A stretch of 64,000 bases of DNA. Origin: Actinomycetota bacterium (lineage in GTDB: Bacteria > Actinomycetota > Thermoleophilia > Gaiellales > Gaiellaceae). The translations under genes were made by a program, and so were the position numbers. The DNA lies in contig PMNA01000013.1 in NCBI GenBank assembly GCA_003162055.1, positions 121,064 to 185,063 of the forward strand, in the 5' to 3' direction. Positions 31,564 to 39,723 of this stretch are shown piece after piece (positions within the stretch are counted from its first letter, which is position 1; the number at the start of each line of letters is the position of its first letter). Under the pieces are notes generated by a model, which was not told the origin of the DNA, did not search any database, and saw nothing but the letters and a program-made list of their open reading frames with translations.

Positions 31564-32111
31564 TCGCCGCCGTCAGCCTATCGCCGCCGGGCCGGTCGTG
31601 CGCGGATCTTCGTCGCAGCTCGCTTGCAAGCGTTTTCGCGGGTGTATCCAGGGCATTTGTTAGCCGGCCGGATCCCTCATTGGAGTGAATCAGCGCGAGT
31701 TCCCTCGATCGGGGGAGCGCACGCGTCTTAGAGCCGGACTACGGTCAAATGTGTCCGTGTCCCTTCAAGGCGGTAGTCGAGGGTTTCGGATACACGAGGA
31801 GTCTGCGGTACCGCGCTTGCGCGGTAGAAGGAGCAGTGAGCGGTGCACGAATGCGGCAGTGCCCTATGGGGAACGGGAACGCGAGGAGGACACTAGTCCT
31901 CCCGGCAAGCCCGCTCTCCTTTTCGTTCGACTCAAGCTCCCGGGGCTCCCCCTCCCGGGAGCTTGATGCATTCTCGGGCAGATCTTTCGGCCGCCTGGCT
32001 CTCGCAACCCGGCTAGAGGTCGGTTAGTCGTCGAGCACTTGACCCGTAAAGTGCCGAAATGATCAGTCCGAACCGGCGCCCGCTCGAATCGCACGGGTAG
32101 AATCGAATGCG
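31564..32111. other. Gene-free stretch with many hairpins upstream of pdxS
   Basis: No convincing protein frame. Between 31700 and 31965 there are at least four strong hairpins, listed in the next entry. The last 100 bases hold the pdxS promoter: TAGAAT at 32098-32103 ends eight bases before the ATG. Bases 31564-31699 show nothing identifiable. Confidence 0.5.
31700..31965 (+). ncRNA. Candidate structured RNA region
   Basis: Perfect or near-perfect hairpins follow one another: TACCGCGC-TT-GCGCGGTA (31809-31826), GGAGGAC-ACTA-GTCCTCC (31885-31902) and CAAGCTCCCGG with CCGGGAGCTTG (31933-31965). A longer-range pair GGGGAGCG (near 31713-31720) and CGCTCTCC (31912-31919) is followed by TTTT. The density of paired segments without a reading frame suggests an RNA gene or a long leader. 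It was compared by eye with 6S, SRP and RNase P RNA landmarks without a match. Confidence 0.3.
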
Positions 32112-32996
32112 ATGAGCGAAATCGGAACCATGCGCGTCAAGAGCGGCCTCGCCGAAATGCTCAAGGGCGGGGTGATCATGGACGTCACCACGGCCGAGCA
32201 GGCCAAGATCGCCGAGGACGCAGGCGCCTGCGCCGTCATGGCGCTGGAGCGCGTACCTGCCGACATTCGCGCCCAAGGCGGAGTCGCGCGCATGGCCGAC
32301 CCGACCAAGATCCGCGAGATCCAGGCAGCCGTGACCATCCCGGTGATGGCCAAGGCGCGCATCGGTCACTTCGCCGAAGCGCAGATCCTGCAGGCGCTCG
32401 AGGTGGACTACATCGACGAATCGGAGGTCTTGACCCCGGCCGACGAGGAGCACCACATCGACAAGTGGAATTTCACGGTGCCCTTCGTCTGTGGCTGTCG
32501 CAATCTGGGCGAGGCGCTGCGTCGCATCGCCGAGGGCGCGGCGATGATCCGCACCAAGGGCGAGGCCGGCACGGGCGACATCGTCAACGCCGTCCGCCAT
32601 ATGCGCGCGGTCTACGGCGGCATCCGTCGCCTCGGCTCGCTGTGCGAGGAAGAGCTTTACGCCGAAGCGAAGAATTTGGGCGCCCCGGTCGAGTTGGTCA
32701 AGTGGGTCGCCGAGAACGGCAAGCTTCCGGTCGTCACCTTCACCGCCGGTGGTATCGCCACCCCCGCCGACGCCTCGCTCTGCATGCAGCTCGGCGCCGA
32801 CGGCGTCTTCGTCGGCTCGGGCATCTTCAAGTCTGACGATCCGGCCCCGCGCGCCAAGGCGATCGTCGAGGCGACCACGCACTACCAGGATCCCGAGGTG
32901 CTCGCGCGCGTCTCGCAGGGCCTGGGCGAGGCGATGGCCTCGATCTCGACCGCCGGGCTCGACGAGAGCCAGCTGCTCGAGACTCGCGGCTGGTAA
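32112..32996 (+). CDS. pdxS: Pyridoxal 5'-phosphate synthase, lyase subunit
   Basis: 294 residues, highly conserved Pdx[60 protein letters not shown] and [16 protein letters not shown] are all intact. PdxS condenses ribose 5-phosphate, glyceraldehyde 3-phosphate and ammonia into PLP. The ammonia comes from PdxT, encoded 1.8 kb downstream rather than adjacent. Start: ATG eight bases after a TAGAAT box, with no ribosome-binding site. A strong hairpin follows the stop. Confidence 0.97.
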   Translation: MSEIGTMRVKSGLAEMLKGGVIMDVTTAEQAKIAEDAGACAVMALERVPADIRAQGGVARMADPTKIREIQAAVTIPVMAKARIGHFAEAQILQALEVDYIDESEVLTPADEEHHIDKWNFTVPFVCGCRNLGEALRRIAEGAAMIRTKGEAGTGDIVNAVRHMRAVYGGIRRLGSLCEEELYAEAKNLGAPVELVKWVAENGKLPVVTFTAGGIATPADASLCMQLGADGVFVGSGIFKSDDPAPRAKAIVEATTHYQDPEVLARVSQGLGEAMASISTAGLDESQLLETRGW

Positions 32997-32997
32997 A

Positions 32998-33029
32998 CAC
33001 ACCGGGGAACCTTGCGGTCCCCCGGTGTG
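32998..33029 (+). terminator. Terminator hairpin after pdxS
   Basis: CACACCGGGG and CCCCGGTGTG form a perfect 10-bp stem starting just after the stop codon. A T-run is missing (CGAATCTCG follows). It implies that pdxS is transcribed separately from pdxT. Confidence 0.7.
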
Positions 33030-33055
33030 CGAATCTCGCTTGAGTAGTCGAATCG

Positions 33056-33427
33056 CTACGCGGCCATTGTGGCCGGACCCGGGCCATACTGGTTCGCGCC
33101 GGCGTCGCTCTCGGTAGCCGCCCAAACGATGAGGACGATCCAACCGACCAGCGGAATGAGGACGATCAGCAGCCACCAGCCGCTACGGCCGATGTCGTGA
33201 AGGCGCCTGATTCCCACGGCAATGCTCGGGCAGAGAACTGCGAGCGAGTAGATGCCTCCGAGCAAGCCAACACGAGCGCCGCTACTCATTGTTCCGAGCA
33301 GGCTGTCGGCAATCCCGAGCACGATGCCCGCGATGAAGTTGAAGAGGGCGAAGTACCAGTACTCGGGCCTTCCGGCGCGTCCGTCGAACACGGCGTACTT
33401 CTTCAGCACATCTACGTACCAGTTCAA
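33056..33427 (-). CDS. DUF805 membrane protein
   Basis: 123 residues, TTG start with GAGGAG five bases upstream. The family pattern is clear: YAVFDGRAGRPEYWYFALFN, then membrane helices and VGIRRLHDIGRSGWWLLI, LIPLVGWIVLIVWAATES. DUF805 proteins are small inner-membrane proteins of unknown function. It is the first element of the block that separates pdxS from pdxT. Confidence 0.9.
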   Translation of the reverse strand: MNWYVDVLKKYAVFDGRAGRPEYWYFALFNFIAGIVLGIADSLLGTMSSGARVGLLGGIYSLAVLCPSIAVGIRRLHDIGRSGWWLLIVLIPLVGWIVLIVWAATESDAGANQYGPGPATMAA

Positions 33428-33667
33428 CCTATCTCCTCTCGTCTCTCATTAGCCGGCGCCTCTAGGCTGTTCGAGACCACCCTAACAACGGCTCTAGACG
33501 CCGACGCCGGGCGAGCCGATCGCCGGCTTCTCATTACGGCGTCTCGTATCTACCGCCAGAGTTCATCCATCGGGGAAAGGCTGTCTCACGGTTGAGGCGG
33601 CTCAAACGCTGGCCACCGAGCCGGACATGTACAGAGCGAGTACCTGAATCCGGCGAGGAGGCGGCAT

Positions 33668-33772
33668 ATGGCAGAAGCCGACAGAGAGCGAAGGCAACGA
33701 TTCGACGCCCTGTTCAAGGAGAACATCGCTGGCATCGCCTCGTATTGCAGCTGGCGGTCGGGGTCGAGTTAA
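33668..33772 (+). pseudogene. Truncated ECF sigma factor (N-terminal fragment)
   Basis: A 34-residue frame, MAEADRERRQRFDALFKENI then AGIASYCSWRSGSS, matches the start of sigma-70 region 2 in ECF sigma factors, where FxALYREN and YxxRR-like residues open helix 1. AGGAGG lies six bases before the ATG, so the start is intact, but the frame ends at TAA and the rest of region 2 and region 4 are absent. No continuation was seen in other frames. It is most likely a remnant left by deletion. Confidence 0.6.
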
Positions 33773-33814
33773 CCGTGGCCGAGCGTGCCTGATCTTCGAA
33801 GGTACAATCTCGAG

Positions 33815-33850
33815 TCCCTGGCTCCCGTCCTCGCCGACGGGGGCCGGGGA
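33815..33850 (+). terminator. GC-rich hairpin
   Basis: TCCCTGGCTCCCGTC and GACGGGGGCCGGGGA pair over 15 positions with two G-T wobbles and a 6-base loop. It lies just before repeat copy 2 and may terminate transcripts of the sigma-factor remnant. Confidence 0.5.
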
Positions 33851-33864
33851 TTAGTCTCCTTGAA

Positions 33865-34063
33865 GAAGCCGCCGCGACCGGCATGACGGGCGCGGCTCAC
33901 TCGACGCAGTCCCCACTTAAGACGAACTCCGCTTCCGACTCCGGCTAGCTCGCTACGCGACTAGGAGCAGCCGGGTCGCTAAGCGCCGAAGGCGCTGCGA
34001 CTCGCTCGAAGGGCCGCCGACGAAAGTCGTCATGCCCTCCGCAGGAGGGCGGACTTTCGTCGG
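33865..34063 (-). repeat. Dispersed structured repeat, copy 2 (after SDR gene)
   Basis: Read on the reverse strand it starts two bases after the stop of the SDR gene. Hairpin one is perfect over 12 bp (CCGACGAAAGTC at 34017-34028 with GACTTTCGTCGG at 34052-34063), with the inner stem GCCCTCC/GGAGGGC. Hairpin two is GCGAGTCGC, AGCGCCTTCGGCGCT, GCGACCCGG. The 3' motif GTGAGCCGCGCCCG and GGTCGCGGCGG closes the copy. The middle part is more diverged than in copies 1 and 3. Confidence 0.8.
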
Positions 34064-34065
34064 TA

Positions 34066-34755
34066 TTACCAGGCGATCTGGTGCTTCTCTTTGAAGAAGC
34101 CGCCCGTGGGGCCGACGTCGGGTAGCGTCGCGGCCCAGACGATCGTATCGGCGCCCTGCGCCGGGGTGAGCGGCGCGGCCTGGCCGCCCATGTCGGTCTT
34201 GACCCAGCCGGGATCGACCGAGTTGACGAGGATGTTCATTCCCTCGAGCTCGTCGGCGAGGATGCGGGTGAGCGCGTTCAGCGCGGTCTTGGAGAGGCGA
34301 TAGCCCGGTGACTGCCCGTTCATCTCGGACAGCTGAGCCATGCCTGAAGAGATGTTGACGATGCGACCGTAGCCCTGCCGGCGCATGATCGGGACGATCT
34401 GCTGGCAGACGCGGTAGGGGCCGAGCGTGTTCACCTCGAAGCCGAGGCGCACCAGCTCGGCGGGGACGTACTGGGCGCTCGTGTCGGGATGGGCGCGGTC
34501 GGGCGCGATCGCTGCGTTGTTGACCAGCGCGTCGACTCGCTCGAGCTCGCCCAGGCGGGCGATGTCCTCTTCGTTCGTGGTATCGAGTTGCAGCGCCGTG
34601 ACGTTGAGCCCCTCGCCGCGAAGCGCCTCGGCCGCCTCTTCGCCTTTGCCGAGATCGCGTGCGCCGAGCAGCACTTCGTAGTCGAGGCGCCCGAGTTGGC
34701 GGCAGACCTCGAAGCCGATGCCGCGGTTACTTCCCGTTACGAGTGCGACGCGCAT
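34066..34755 (-). CDS. SDR oxidoreductase, carbonyl-reductase-like
   Basis: 229 residues. Nucleotide loop TGSNRGIGFEV, VNNAAIAPDRAHPD, catalytic NISSGMAQLSEMNGQSPGYR and YRLSKTALN, and the PGWVKTDMGG loop. This is the monomeric carbonyl-reductase-like SDR type, typically NADPH-dependent with broad carbonyl substrates. It lies, reversed, inside the block between pdxS and pdxT. Repeat copy 2 begins two bases after its stop. Confidence 0.88.
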   Translation of the reverse strand: MRVALVTGSNRGIGFEVCRQLGRLDYEVLLGARDLGKGEEAAEALRGEGLNVTALQLDTTNEEDIARLGELERVDALVNNAAIAPDRAHPDTSAQYVPAELVRLGFEVNTLGPYRVCQQIVPIMRRQGYGRIVNISSGMAQLSEMNGQSPGYRLSKTALNALTRILADELEGMNILVNSVDPGWVKTDMGGQAAPLTPAQGADTIVWAATLPDVGPTGGFFKEKHQIAW

Positions 34756-34816
34756 TCAGCAAGAACATTAACCCCAACCAGGCGCGTCGCGGAAGCCGGA
34801 ATCTAGACTGGAGAGC

Positions 34817-35410
34817 GTGACCGAGCCGCTTCGAATCGGCGTCCTGGCCGTCCAGGGCAACTTCCGCGAGCACCTGAGTGTGCTGCGGCGCCTCGGCGTG
34901 GAGGCGAGTGAGGTGCGAAAACCAGATCAGCTGGATGGCCTTGACGGCTTGATCATCCCCGGCGGCGAGTCCACCGCGATCGGCAAGCTGGTGCGCGCCT
35001 ACGAGCTGGAGCCGGCGATCCGCGGCTTCGAGGGCGCCATCTTCGGTACCTGCGCCGGCATGATCCTGCTCGCCCGCGAGGCAGTGGACGGAGTGCCCGA
35101 TCAGCCATTCTTCGGATTGATCGACATCGTCGTTCGCCGCAACGCCTATGGGCGCCAGGTGCGCTCGTTCGAGACCGACCTCGAGCTGGCGGGGGAGGCA
35201 AAGCCCCTGCGCGCCGTCTTCATCCGCGCGCCCTGGATCGAGAGTGCGGGCCCAGCGGTCGAGATTCTCGCCCGTTACGATGATCGCCCCGTGCTTGCGC
35301 GCGAAGGTCGTATCCTTGTGGCAGCGTTCCACCCTGAGCTCACCGACGATACGCGCGTCCACGAGCTCTTCTGCGAGGTAGCACGGGAGGCAGCGAGTGT
35401 CCGGACATAG
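34817..35410 (+). CDS. pdxT: Pyridoxal 5'-phosphate synthase, glutaminase subunit
   Basis: 197 residues, GTG start seven bases after a TAGACT box (34804-34809). Class I glutaminase triad: nucleophile Cys79 in [11 protein letters not shown], and the His/Glu pair in [21 protein letters not shown] is the PdxT signature. It supplies ammonia from glutamine to PdxS. The gene overlaps yebC by 14 bases, so the two are co-translated. Confidence 0.96.
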   Translation: MTEPLRIGVLAVQGNFREHLSVLRRLGVEASEVRKPDQLDGLDGLIIPGGESTAIGKLVRAYELEPAIRGFEGAIFGTCAGMILLAREAVDGVPDQPFFGLIDIVVRRNAYGRQVRSFETDLELAGEAKPLRAVFIRAPWIESAGPAVEILARYDDRPVLAREGRILVAAFHPELTDDTRVHELFCEVAREAASVRT

Positions 35411-36152
35411 CAAGTGGTCGTCGATCAAGCACAAGAAGGGCGCCGCGGACGTCAAGCGCGGCAAGCTCTTCTCCAAGCTCTCGCGCGCGATCATCGTCGC
35501 GGCCAGGGAGGGCGGCGGTGACCCCGACGGCAATCTCGCGCTGCAGAACGCGGTCGAGAAGGCGCGCTCCTATTCGATGCCGAAGGACAACATCGAGCGC
35601 GCGATCGCCAAGGGCGCAGGTGCGGGCGAGGGCGGACAGGCCTTCGAGACGGTCGTCTACGAGGGATACGGATCGGGCGGCGTGGCGATCATCGCCGAGG
35701 CGCTGACCGAAAATCGAAATCGCACCGCCGCGGACGTGCGTCACACCTTCGCCAAGTACGGCGGCAATCTAGGTACCGACGGCTCGGTGGCCTGGATGTT
35801 CGAGCGGCGCGGAGTGGTGCTCGTGCCCGCCGAAGGGGTGGACGAGGACACCCTGATGCTGGCCGCCGCCGAGGGCGGCGCCGACGACGTGGCGGGCGAC
35901 GGCTCGATCTTCGAGGTCACCAGCGCGCCCGAGGCGCTACGTGAGGTGCGCCAGGCGATCGAGGACGCGGGCTTTGCGATCGAATCGGCCGAGCTGACGA
36001 TGCTGCCCAAGACGACCGTCGAGCTGACAGAGGAGTCGGCGGCCCGCACGCTGGTCAAGCTGGTCGAGGCGCTCGAGGAGCTCGACGACGTGCAAGAGGT
36101 CTACGCCAACTTCGACATCCCCGAGGCGATTCTCGAGGCCGTCGCCTCCTAA
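35397..36152 (+). CDS. YebC/PmpR family protein
   Basis: 251 residues, GTG start inside the end of pdx[41 protein letters not shown] and [18 protein letters not shown] are the family landmarks. YebC-type proteins have been described as DNA-binding regulators and, more recently, as translation factors that ease stalling at proline-rich stretches. The order pdxT-yebC-ruvCAB is common in actinobacteria; here an insertion of 1.4 kb separates yebC from ruvC. Confidence 0.94.
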   Translation: MSGHSKWSSIKHKKGAADVKRGKLFSKLSRAIIVAAREGGGDPDGNLALQNAVEKARSYSMPKDNIERAIAKGAGAGEGGQAFETVVYEGYGSGGVAIIAEALTENRNRTAADVRHTFAKYGGNLGTDGSVAWMFERRGVVLVPAEGVDEDTLMLAAAEGGADDVAGDGSIFEVTSAPEALREVRQAIEDAGFAIESAELTMLPKTTVELTEESAARTLVKLVEALEELDDVQEVYANFDIPEAILEAVAS

Positions 36153-36412
36153 TCGGCTGCCGGCTAGGGAAGTCGTTCCGGTGTTGCGTCGCCCGGGGCG
36201 TTGCTCCAATCCGTGTCTCCGCCGGTTGTGAAATCGTCTGCGTCGCAGGAAGTAAAAGCCTTCGGCAAGGCCTAATCCGCCGTTCGAGTCTGCCGTCCTA
36301 GAGGCGCCTCGCTCGAGCACTTCGACGGCATACGCGTCTCGTCACCGCTGAGCCGGGCTCGCCTGTAGCCGCGAGCCCGGCATTACGATTAAGAAGCTCT
36401 ACGGCACGATGG

Positions 36413-37030
36413 TCAGTGAAGCGTCCCGACCTCGATCGCGCTAAGCGTCTCGTTGTTCGAAGTCTCGTTCGTGCCGGCGTACGCGCTGCAGTTGAGTGAG
36501 ATCGTTGTGCTCGCCGTGGTTGTGTAGCTCCCGTGCACTGCGGCCGTCGCTGCACCGGGCCCGTAGGTGCCCCCGACGTCCACGGGGGCGACCACCCACA
36601 CATCGTCGAGGTAGTTGGACTTGTCGACGGCGAGCGAGGCCCCGTGATACAGAATGCACTGCATCCCGCCCACATTCGTCGCGTCCCAGTTCAGTAGGTT
36701 TGATGTACCGCTGATGTCATAGCTGCCGGCCGGCACCGTCACGGTCACCGTGTCGAACGACGTACTCGTGATCGTGTGATACCCCGCGGCTCTCGCCTCC
36801 CAGGCGTCGCTGGGTCCAGTTGCCCCCGTTGCCCCGATTGCCCCGGTTGATCCCTTCGATCCCTTCGATCCCTTGGCGCCCTTGAGTTTCTTGAGCACGG
36901 TCGGCTTGATCTGCTTGGTCGAGGTGATCAGGTAGTGGTGCGCGGCAATGCCCGTTCCAGTCGACGCCAAGAACAGCGCCAGGCAGGCGACGACCATCGC
37001 CGGCGAGGGCTTCTTCAGAAGCTTGTGCAT
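36413..37030 (-). CDS. Secreted collagen-like protein
   Basis: 205 residues from the ATG at 37030. A signal or anchor segment (PAMVVACLALFLASTGTGIA) is followed by about eight Gly-X-Y triplets (GAKGSKGSKGSTGAIGATG at about residues 51-73) and a beta-rich C-terminal domain (TVTVTVPAGSYDISGTSNLL, MQCILYHGASLAV, two Cys). Such proteins may trimerise and act at the cell surface. It lies, reversed, between yebC and ruvC. The DNA of the triplet region is itself a short tandem repeat (GATCCCTTC). Confidence 0.8.
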   Translation of the reverse strand: MHKLLKKPSPAMVVACLALFLASTGTGIAAHHYLITSTKQIKPTVLKKLKGAKGSKGSKGSTGAIGATGATGPSDAWEARAAGYHTITSTSFDTVTVTVPAGSYDISGTSNLLNWDATNVGGMQCILYHGASLAVDKSNYLDDVWVVAPVDVGGTYGPGAATAAVHGSYTTTASTTISLNCSAYAGTNETSNNETLSAIEVGTLH

Positions 37031-37458
37031 CTCCACCTTCTTTCGCTCGGATGTAGTGGGCAGGATGCTGAAGAGTGGAGCCGTCGCTGTCAACCGGTTC
37101 GCTCTGAGTCGCAATCGATAGGAAGGCGAGCGGTTGACCCGGCCCGAGTATCTGCCGGCGCTCTCTCCCCAGCGGCTGCTCGGTCGGCAGGTCAGAGAGA
37201 CTAACGGCAGTTTTCTCCGGCCGAAACCGGCGCGGAAACGTAAGGGCGTGCGCAGACCTACAACTTGTACTACGGTAAGAACAGCGCTTGCGGTTACGGG
37301 CGGACCTTGACGCTGGGGGGTGTCGGGTCCGCCCCCTTTTTTTGTTGACGGTTGAGTCGTCAACTCAGCTTGTTTCTCCGGTTATGGGGATGGCAGATCG
37401 GTTCTGCCCGCACACAATCATGAGCAGGGGGAACCGGATCGAAGTGGGGGAGAAGCTC
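37031..37458. other. Gene-free stretch with an orphan terminator
   Basis: No gene is visible between the collagen-like gene and a small frame at 37459. An intrinsic terminator on the forward strand (37298-37343) has no coding gene upstream of it within 1 kb. A short in-frame stretch just before it (YNLYYGKNSACGYG) has no start codon and is not called. Confidence 0.4.
37298..37343 (+). terminator. Rho-independent terminator without an obvious gene
   Basis: GGGCGGACC (37298-37306) and GGTCCGCCC (37326-37334) form a 9-bp stem, followed by CCC and seven T. It is a strong forward-strand terminator. The transcript it ends is unknown and may be a small RNA. Confidence 0.8.
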
Positions 37459-37608
37459 GTGTCTCGTTTCGCGCAAGCGCTGCTTGCCGCTGCCGTCGCA
37501 GCCTTGATATTGGCCGCCGGCACCTTGCCGGGAACGAGCGAGAGCGAACTGGAGCCGCCGCATCTCGTAGCGCCCGTGCCGGTCGGCGTCGTCCGGCACA
37601 CGGCCTAG
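37459..37608 (+). CDS. Small exported or membrane peptide
   Basis: 49 residues from the GTG at 37459, which has GGGGGAG six bases upstream. SRFAQALLAAAVAALILAAG is a good signal or anchor segment, followed by GTLPGTSESELEPPHLVAPV and PVGVVRHTA. It ends ten bases before ruvC. Longer in-frame starts (ATG 37420) exist. The function is unknown, and the gene is supported only by the ribosome-binding site and the hydrophobic segment. Confidence 0.45.
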   Translation: MSRFAQALLAAAVAALILAAGTLPGTSESELEPPHLVAPVPVGVVRHTA

Positions 37609-37617
37609 AGTCTCGTC

Positions 37618-38106
37618 GTGAAGGTTCTCGGCATCGATCCTGGCACGGCTGCATGCGGGTACGGCATCGTCCAAGGAAACGGAAATCGCCTTCGGGCCAT
37701 CGACCACGGTTGGTGGCGGACGTTGCCCGGCACGCGGCTGGAGCTTCGCTTACGGACTCTCTTCGAAGGAGTGGCCGAGCTGATTGCCCGCGAACAGCCC
37801 GATGCCGTTGCGCTCGAAGAGTCCTTCGTCGGCGCCGACGCCCGCATCGCGCTCTCTGTCGGGCAGGCGCGCGGCGCCGTGCTCGTCGCCGCCGCGCTGG
37901 CCGGCGTTGAGTGCTTCGAGTATGCGCCGACGCGGGTCAAACAGGTGACCTGCGGTCATGGGCGGGCCGACAAGGCCCAGATCCAGCGGATGGTGAAGGC
38001 GATTCTTCACCTGGAGGAGATCCCGACACCGGATCACGCCGCCGACGCGCTGGCGGTGGCGATCTGCCATGCGCAGGCATCGCCGCTCGAGAGGCTGGCA
38101 GGATGA
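37618..38106 (+). CDS. ruvC: Holliday junction endonuclease RuvC
   Basis: 162 residues, GTG start six bases after a TAGAGT box (37606-37611). GIDPGTAACGYG carries the first catalytic Asp, ALEESFVGADAR the Glu, and PTPDHAADALAVAICH the last acidic pair. RuvC cuts four-way junctions symmetrically during recombination repair. It overlaps ruvA by four bases (ATGA). Confidence 0.96.
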   Translation: MKVLGIDPGTAACGYGIVQGNGNRLRAIDHGWWRTLPGTRLELRLRTLFEGVAELIAREQPDAVALEESFVGADARIALSVGQARGAVLVAAALAGVECFEYAPTRVKQVTCGHGRADKAQIQRMVKAILHLEEIPTPDHAADALAVAICHAQASPLERLAG

Positions 38107-38666
38107 TCGCGCGGCTGCGCGGCAGGCCGATCGGGCGCGGGGCGGAGGGATTGCTGCTCGACGTGAATGGGGTCGGCTACCTCGTGCACGCGACTCCGCG
38201 TGCTCTGGCCAAGGCCAACGGCAGCGAGGTAACGGTCGAGACCTATCTACACGTGCGCGAGGACGCGCTCTCGCTCTACGGCTTCGCCGATGCCGAGGAG
38301 CGCGAGCTATTCGTCCAGCTCCTCTCGGTCTCGGGAATCGGGCCCAAGGTGGCGCTGGCGATCGTCTCCGGCTCGACCCCGGGCGAGCTCAGGCGCGCGA
38401 TCGCGCGCGAAGATACCGCTCGCTTCCAGGCCATCCCGGGCATCGGGAAAAAGACGGCGCAGCGCGTAGTGCTGGAGTTGAAAGAGAAACTGTCCGGAAG
38501 CGAAGTGGTTGCCTACGGCGATGCCCGCGGCGACAGGCACCTCGTCGCGCGCGAGGCGCTTGTCGAGCTCGGCTATTCGCTCGTCGAGGCCGAGCAGGCG
38601 CTGGCCAAGATCGATCCCGAGCTGCCGCCCGAGGAGCGCGTGCGCTTGGCGCTGAGATCGGCCTGA
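38103..38666 (+). CDS. ruvA: Holliday junction helicase subunit RuvA
   Basis: 187 residues starting at the ATG that overlaps the ruvC stop. The N-terminal OB fold ([32 protein letters not shown]), two helix-hairpin-helix motifs ([15 protein letters not shown] and [16 protein letters not shown]) and the flexible C-terminal domain that contacts RuvB are present. RuvA tetramers clamp the junction. One base separates it from ruvB. Confidence 0.96.
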   Translation: MIARLRGRPIGRGAEGLLLDVNGVGYLVHATPRALAKANGSEVTVETYLHVREDALSLYGFADAEERELFVQLLSVSGIGPKVALAIVSGSTPGELRRAIAREDTARFQAIPGIGKKTAQRVVLELKEKLSGSEVVAYGDARGDRHLVAREALVELGYSLVEAEQALAKIDPELPPEERVRLALRSA

Positions 38667-38667
38667 G

Positions 38668-39684
38668 ATGAGCGAGACATTCCTGACACCAACGATCAAG
38701 CCCGAAGACGACGACATCGAGCGCTCACTGCGCCCGCGCAACCTGGGCGAGTTCGTTGGCCAGGAGCGGATCAAGGAGCCGCTGGCGATCTCGTTCCAGG
38801 CGGCGAAGGGGAGGGAGGAGGCGCTCGATCACGTTCTGCTCGTCGGACCGCCCGGGCTGGGCAAGACATCACTCGCCTTCATCGTGCGCGAGGAGCTTGG
38901 CGTCGGCATCCGCTGCATCGCCGGCCCGGCACTGGAGCGCAAGGGCGACATTGCGGCGATCCTCACCAGCCTTGAGGCGCGCGATGTCCTCTTCATCGAC
39001 GAGATCCACCGCCTCAATCACGCGGTCGAAGAGATTCTTTACCCGGCGCTCGAAGACTTCCGTCTCGACATCGTCGTCGGACAGGGGCCGGCGGCCCGCA
39101 CGCTGACGCTCGACCTGCCGCACTTCACGCTCGTCGGCGCGACCACGCGTACAGGGCTTCTCACCACGCCGCTGCGCAATCGCTTCGGCATGACCTTTCG
39201 CCTCGATTACTACGGCGTCGAGGATCTGGCCACGATCGTGCGCCGCTCGGCCCACATACTGGGCGTCGAGATCGAGCCCCAGGCGTCCTCCGAGATCGCC
39301 GCCCGTTCGCGCGGCACGCCGCGGATCGCCAACCGCATCCTGCGTCGCGTCCGCGACGTGGCCGAGGTGCGCCATCAGGGAGTTGTCACCACGGCGATCG
39401 CGCGCGAGGCGCTGGAGCTGCTGGAGGTGGACGAGGTCGGGCTCGAGCACACCGACCGCGAGCTGCTGCGGGCGATCGTCGAGCGCTTCGATGGGGGGCC
39501 GGTGGGGCTCTCGACACTGGCGGTGGCCCTCGGTGAGGAGCCGGACACGATCGAAGACGTCTACGAGCCCTATCTGCTGCAACTCGGCTTCATCCAGCGC
39601 ACCAACCGCGGCCGCATCGTCACCAAGTCCGGGCGTGCGCACCTCGGCGCGCCGGCTCCTGCCGACGACGTGAGCCTTTTCTAG
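38668..39684 (+). CDS. ruvB: Holliday junction branch-migration ATPase RuvB
   Basis: 338 residues. Walker [13 protein letters not shown], Walker [17 protein letters not shown], sensor 1 [11 protein letters not shown], the arginine-finger region [14 protein letters not shown], and the C-terminal winged helix ([20 protein letters not shown]). Hexameric RuvB drives branch migration with RuvA. It is the last gene of the ruvCAB operon; a small hairpin overlaps its stop codon. Confidence 0.97.
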   Translation: MSETFLTPTIKPEDDDIERSLRPRNLGEFVGQERIKEPLAISFQAAKGREEALDHVLLVGPPGLGKTSLAFIVREELGVGIRCIAGPALERKGDIAAILTSLEARDVLFIDEIHRLNHAVEEILYPALEDFRLDIVVGQGPAARTLTLDLPHFTLVGATTRTGLLTTPLRNRFGMTFRLDYYGVEDLATIVRRSAHILGVEIEPQASSEIAARSRGTPRIANRILRRVRDVAEVRHQGVVTTAIAREALELLEVDEVGLEHTDRELLRAIVERFDGGPVGLSTLAVALGEEPDTIEDVYEPYLLQLGFIQRTNRGRIVTKSGRAHLGAPAPADDVSLF

Positions 39685-39699
39685 CCGCATTCTGCGGCT
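39683..39699 (+). terminator. Short hairpin at the end of ruvB
   Basis: AGCCGCA, TTC, TGCGGCT form a 7-bp stem that overlaps the ruvB stop codon. A weak pyrimidine-rich stretch (CGCTCTCGTTT) follows. It may attenuate read-through into the cellulase gene. Confidence 0.45.
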
Positions 39700-39723
39700 C
39701 GCTCTCGTTTACTCTGACTCGTT

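Noticed and set aside
31685-32027. Two overlapping short frames upstream of pdxS as possible proteins
   Set aside because: Both are Arg/Ser/Gly-rich without domains, and they cross several strong hairpins. The region looks non-coding.
37262-37350. Open stretch reading YNLYYGKNSACGYG before the orphan terminator, as the tail of a gene
   Set aside because: An in-frame stop lies shortly upstream, there is no start codon, and the end of the reading frame is the terminator stem itself.
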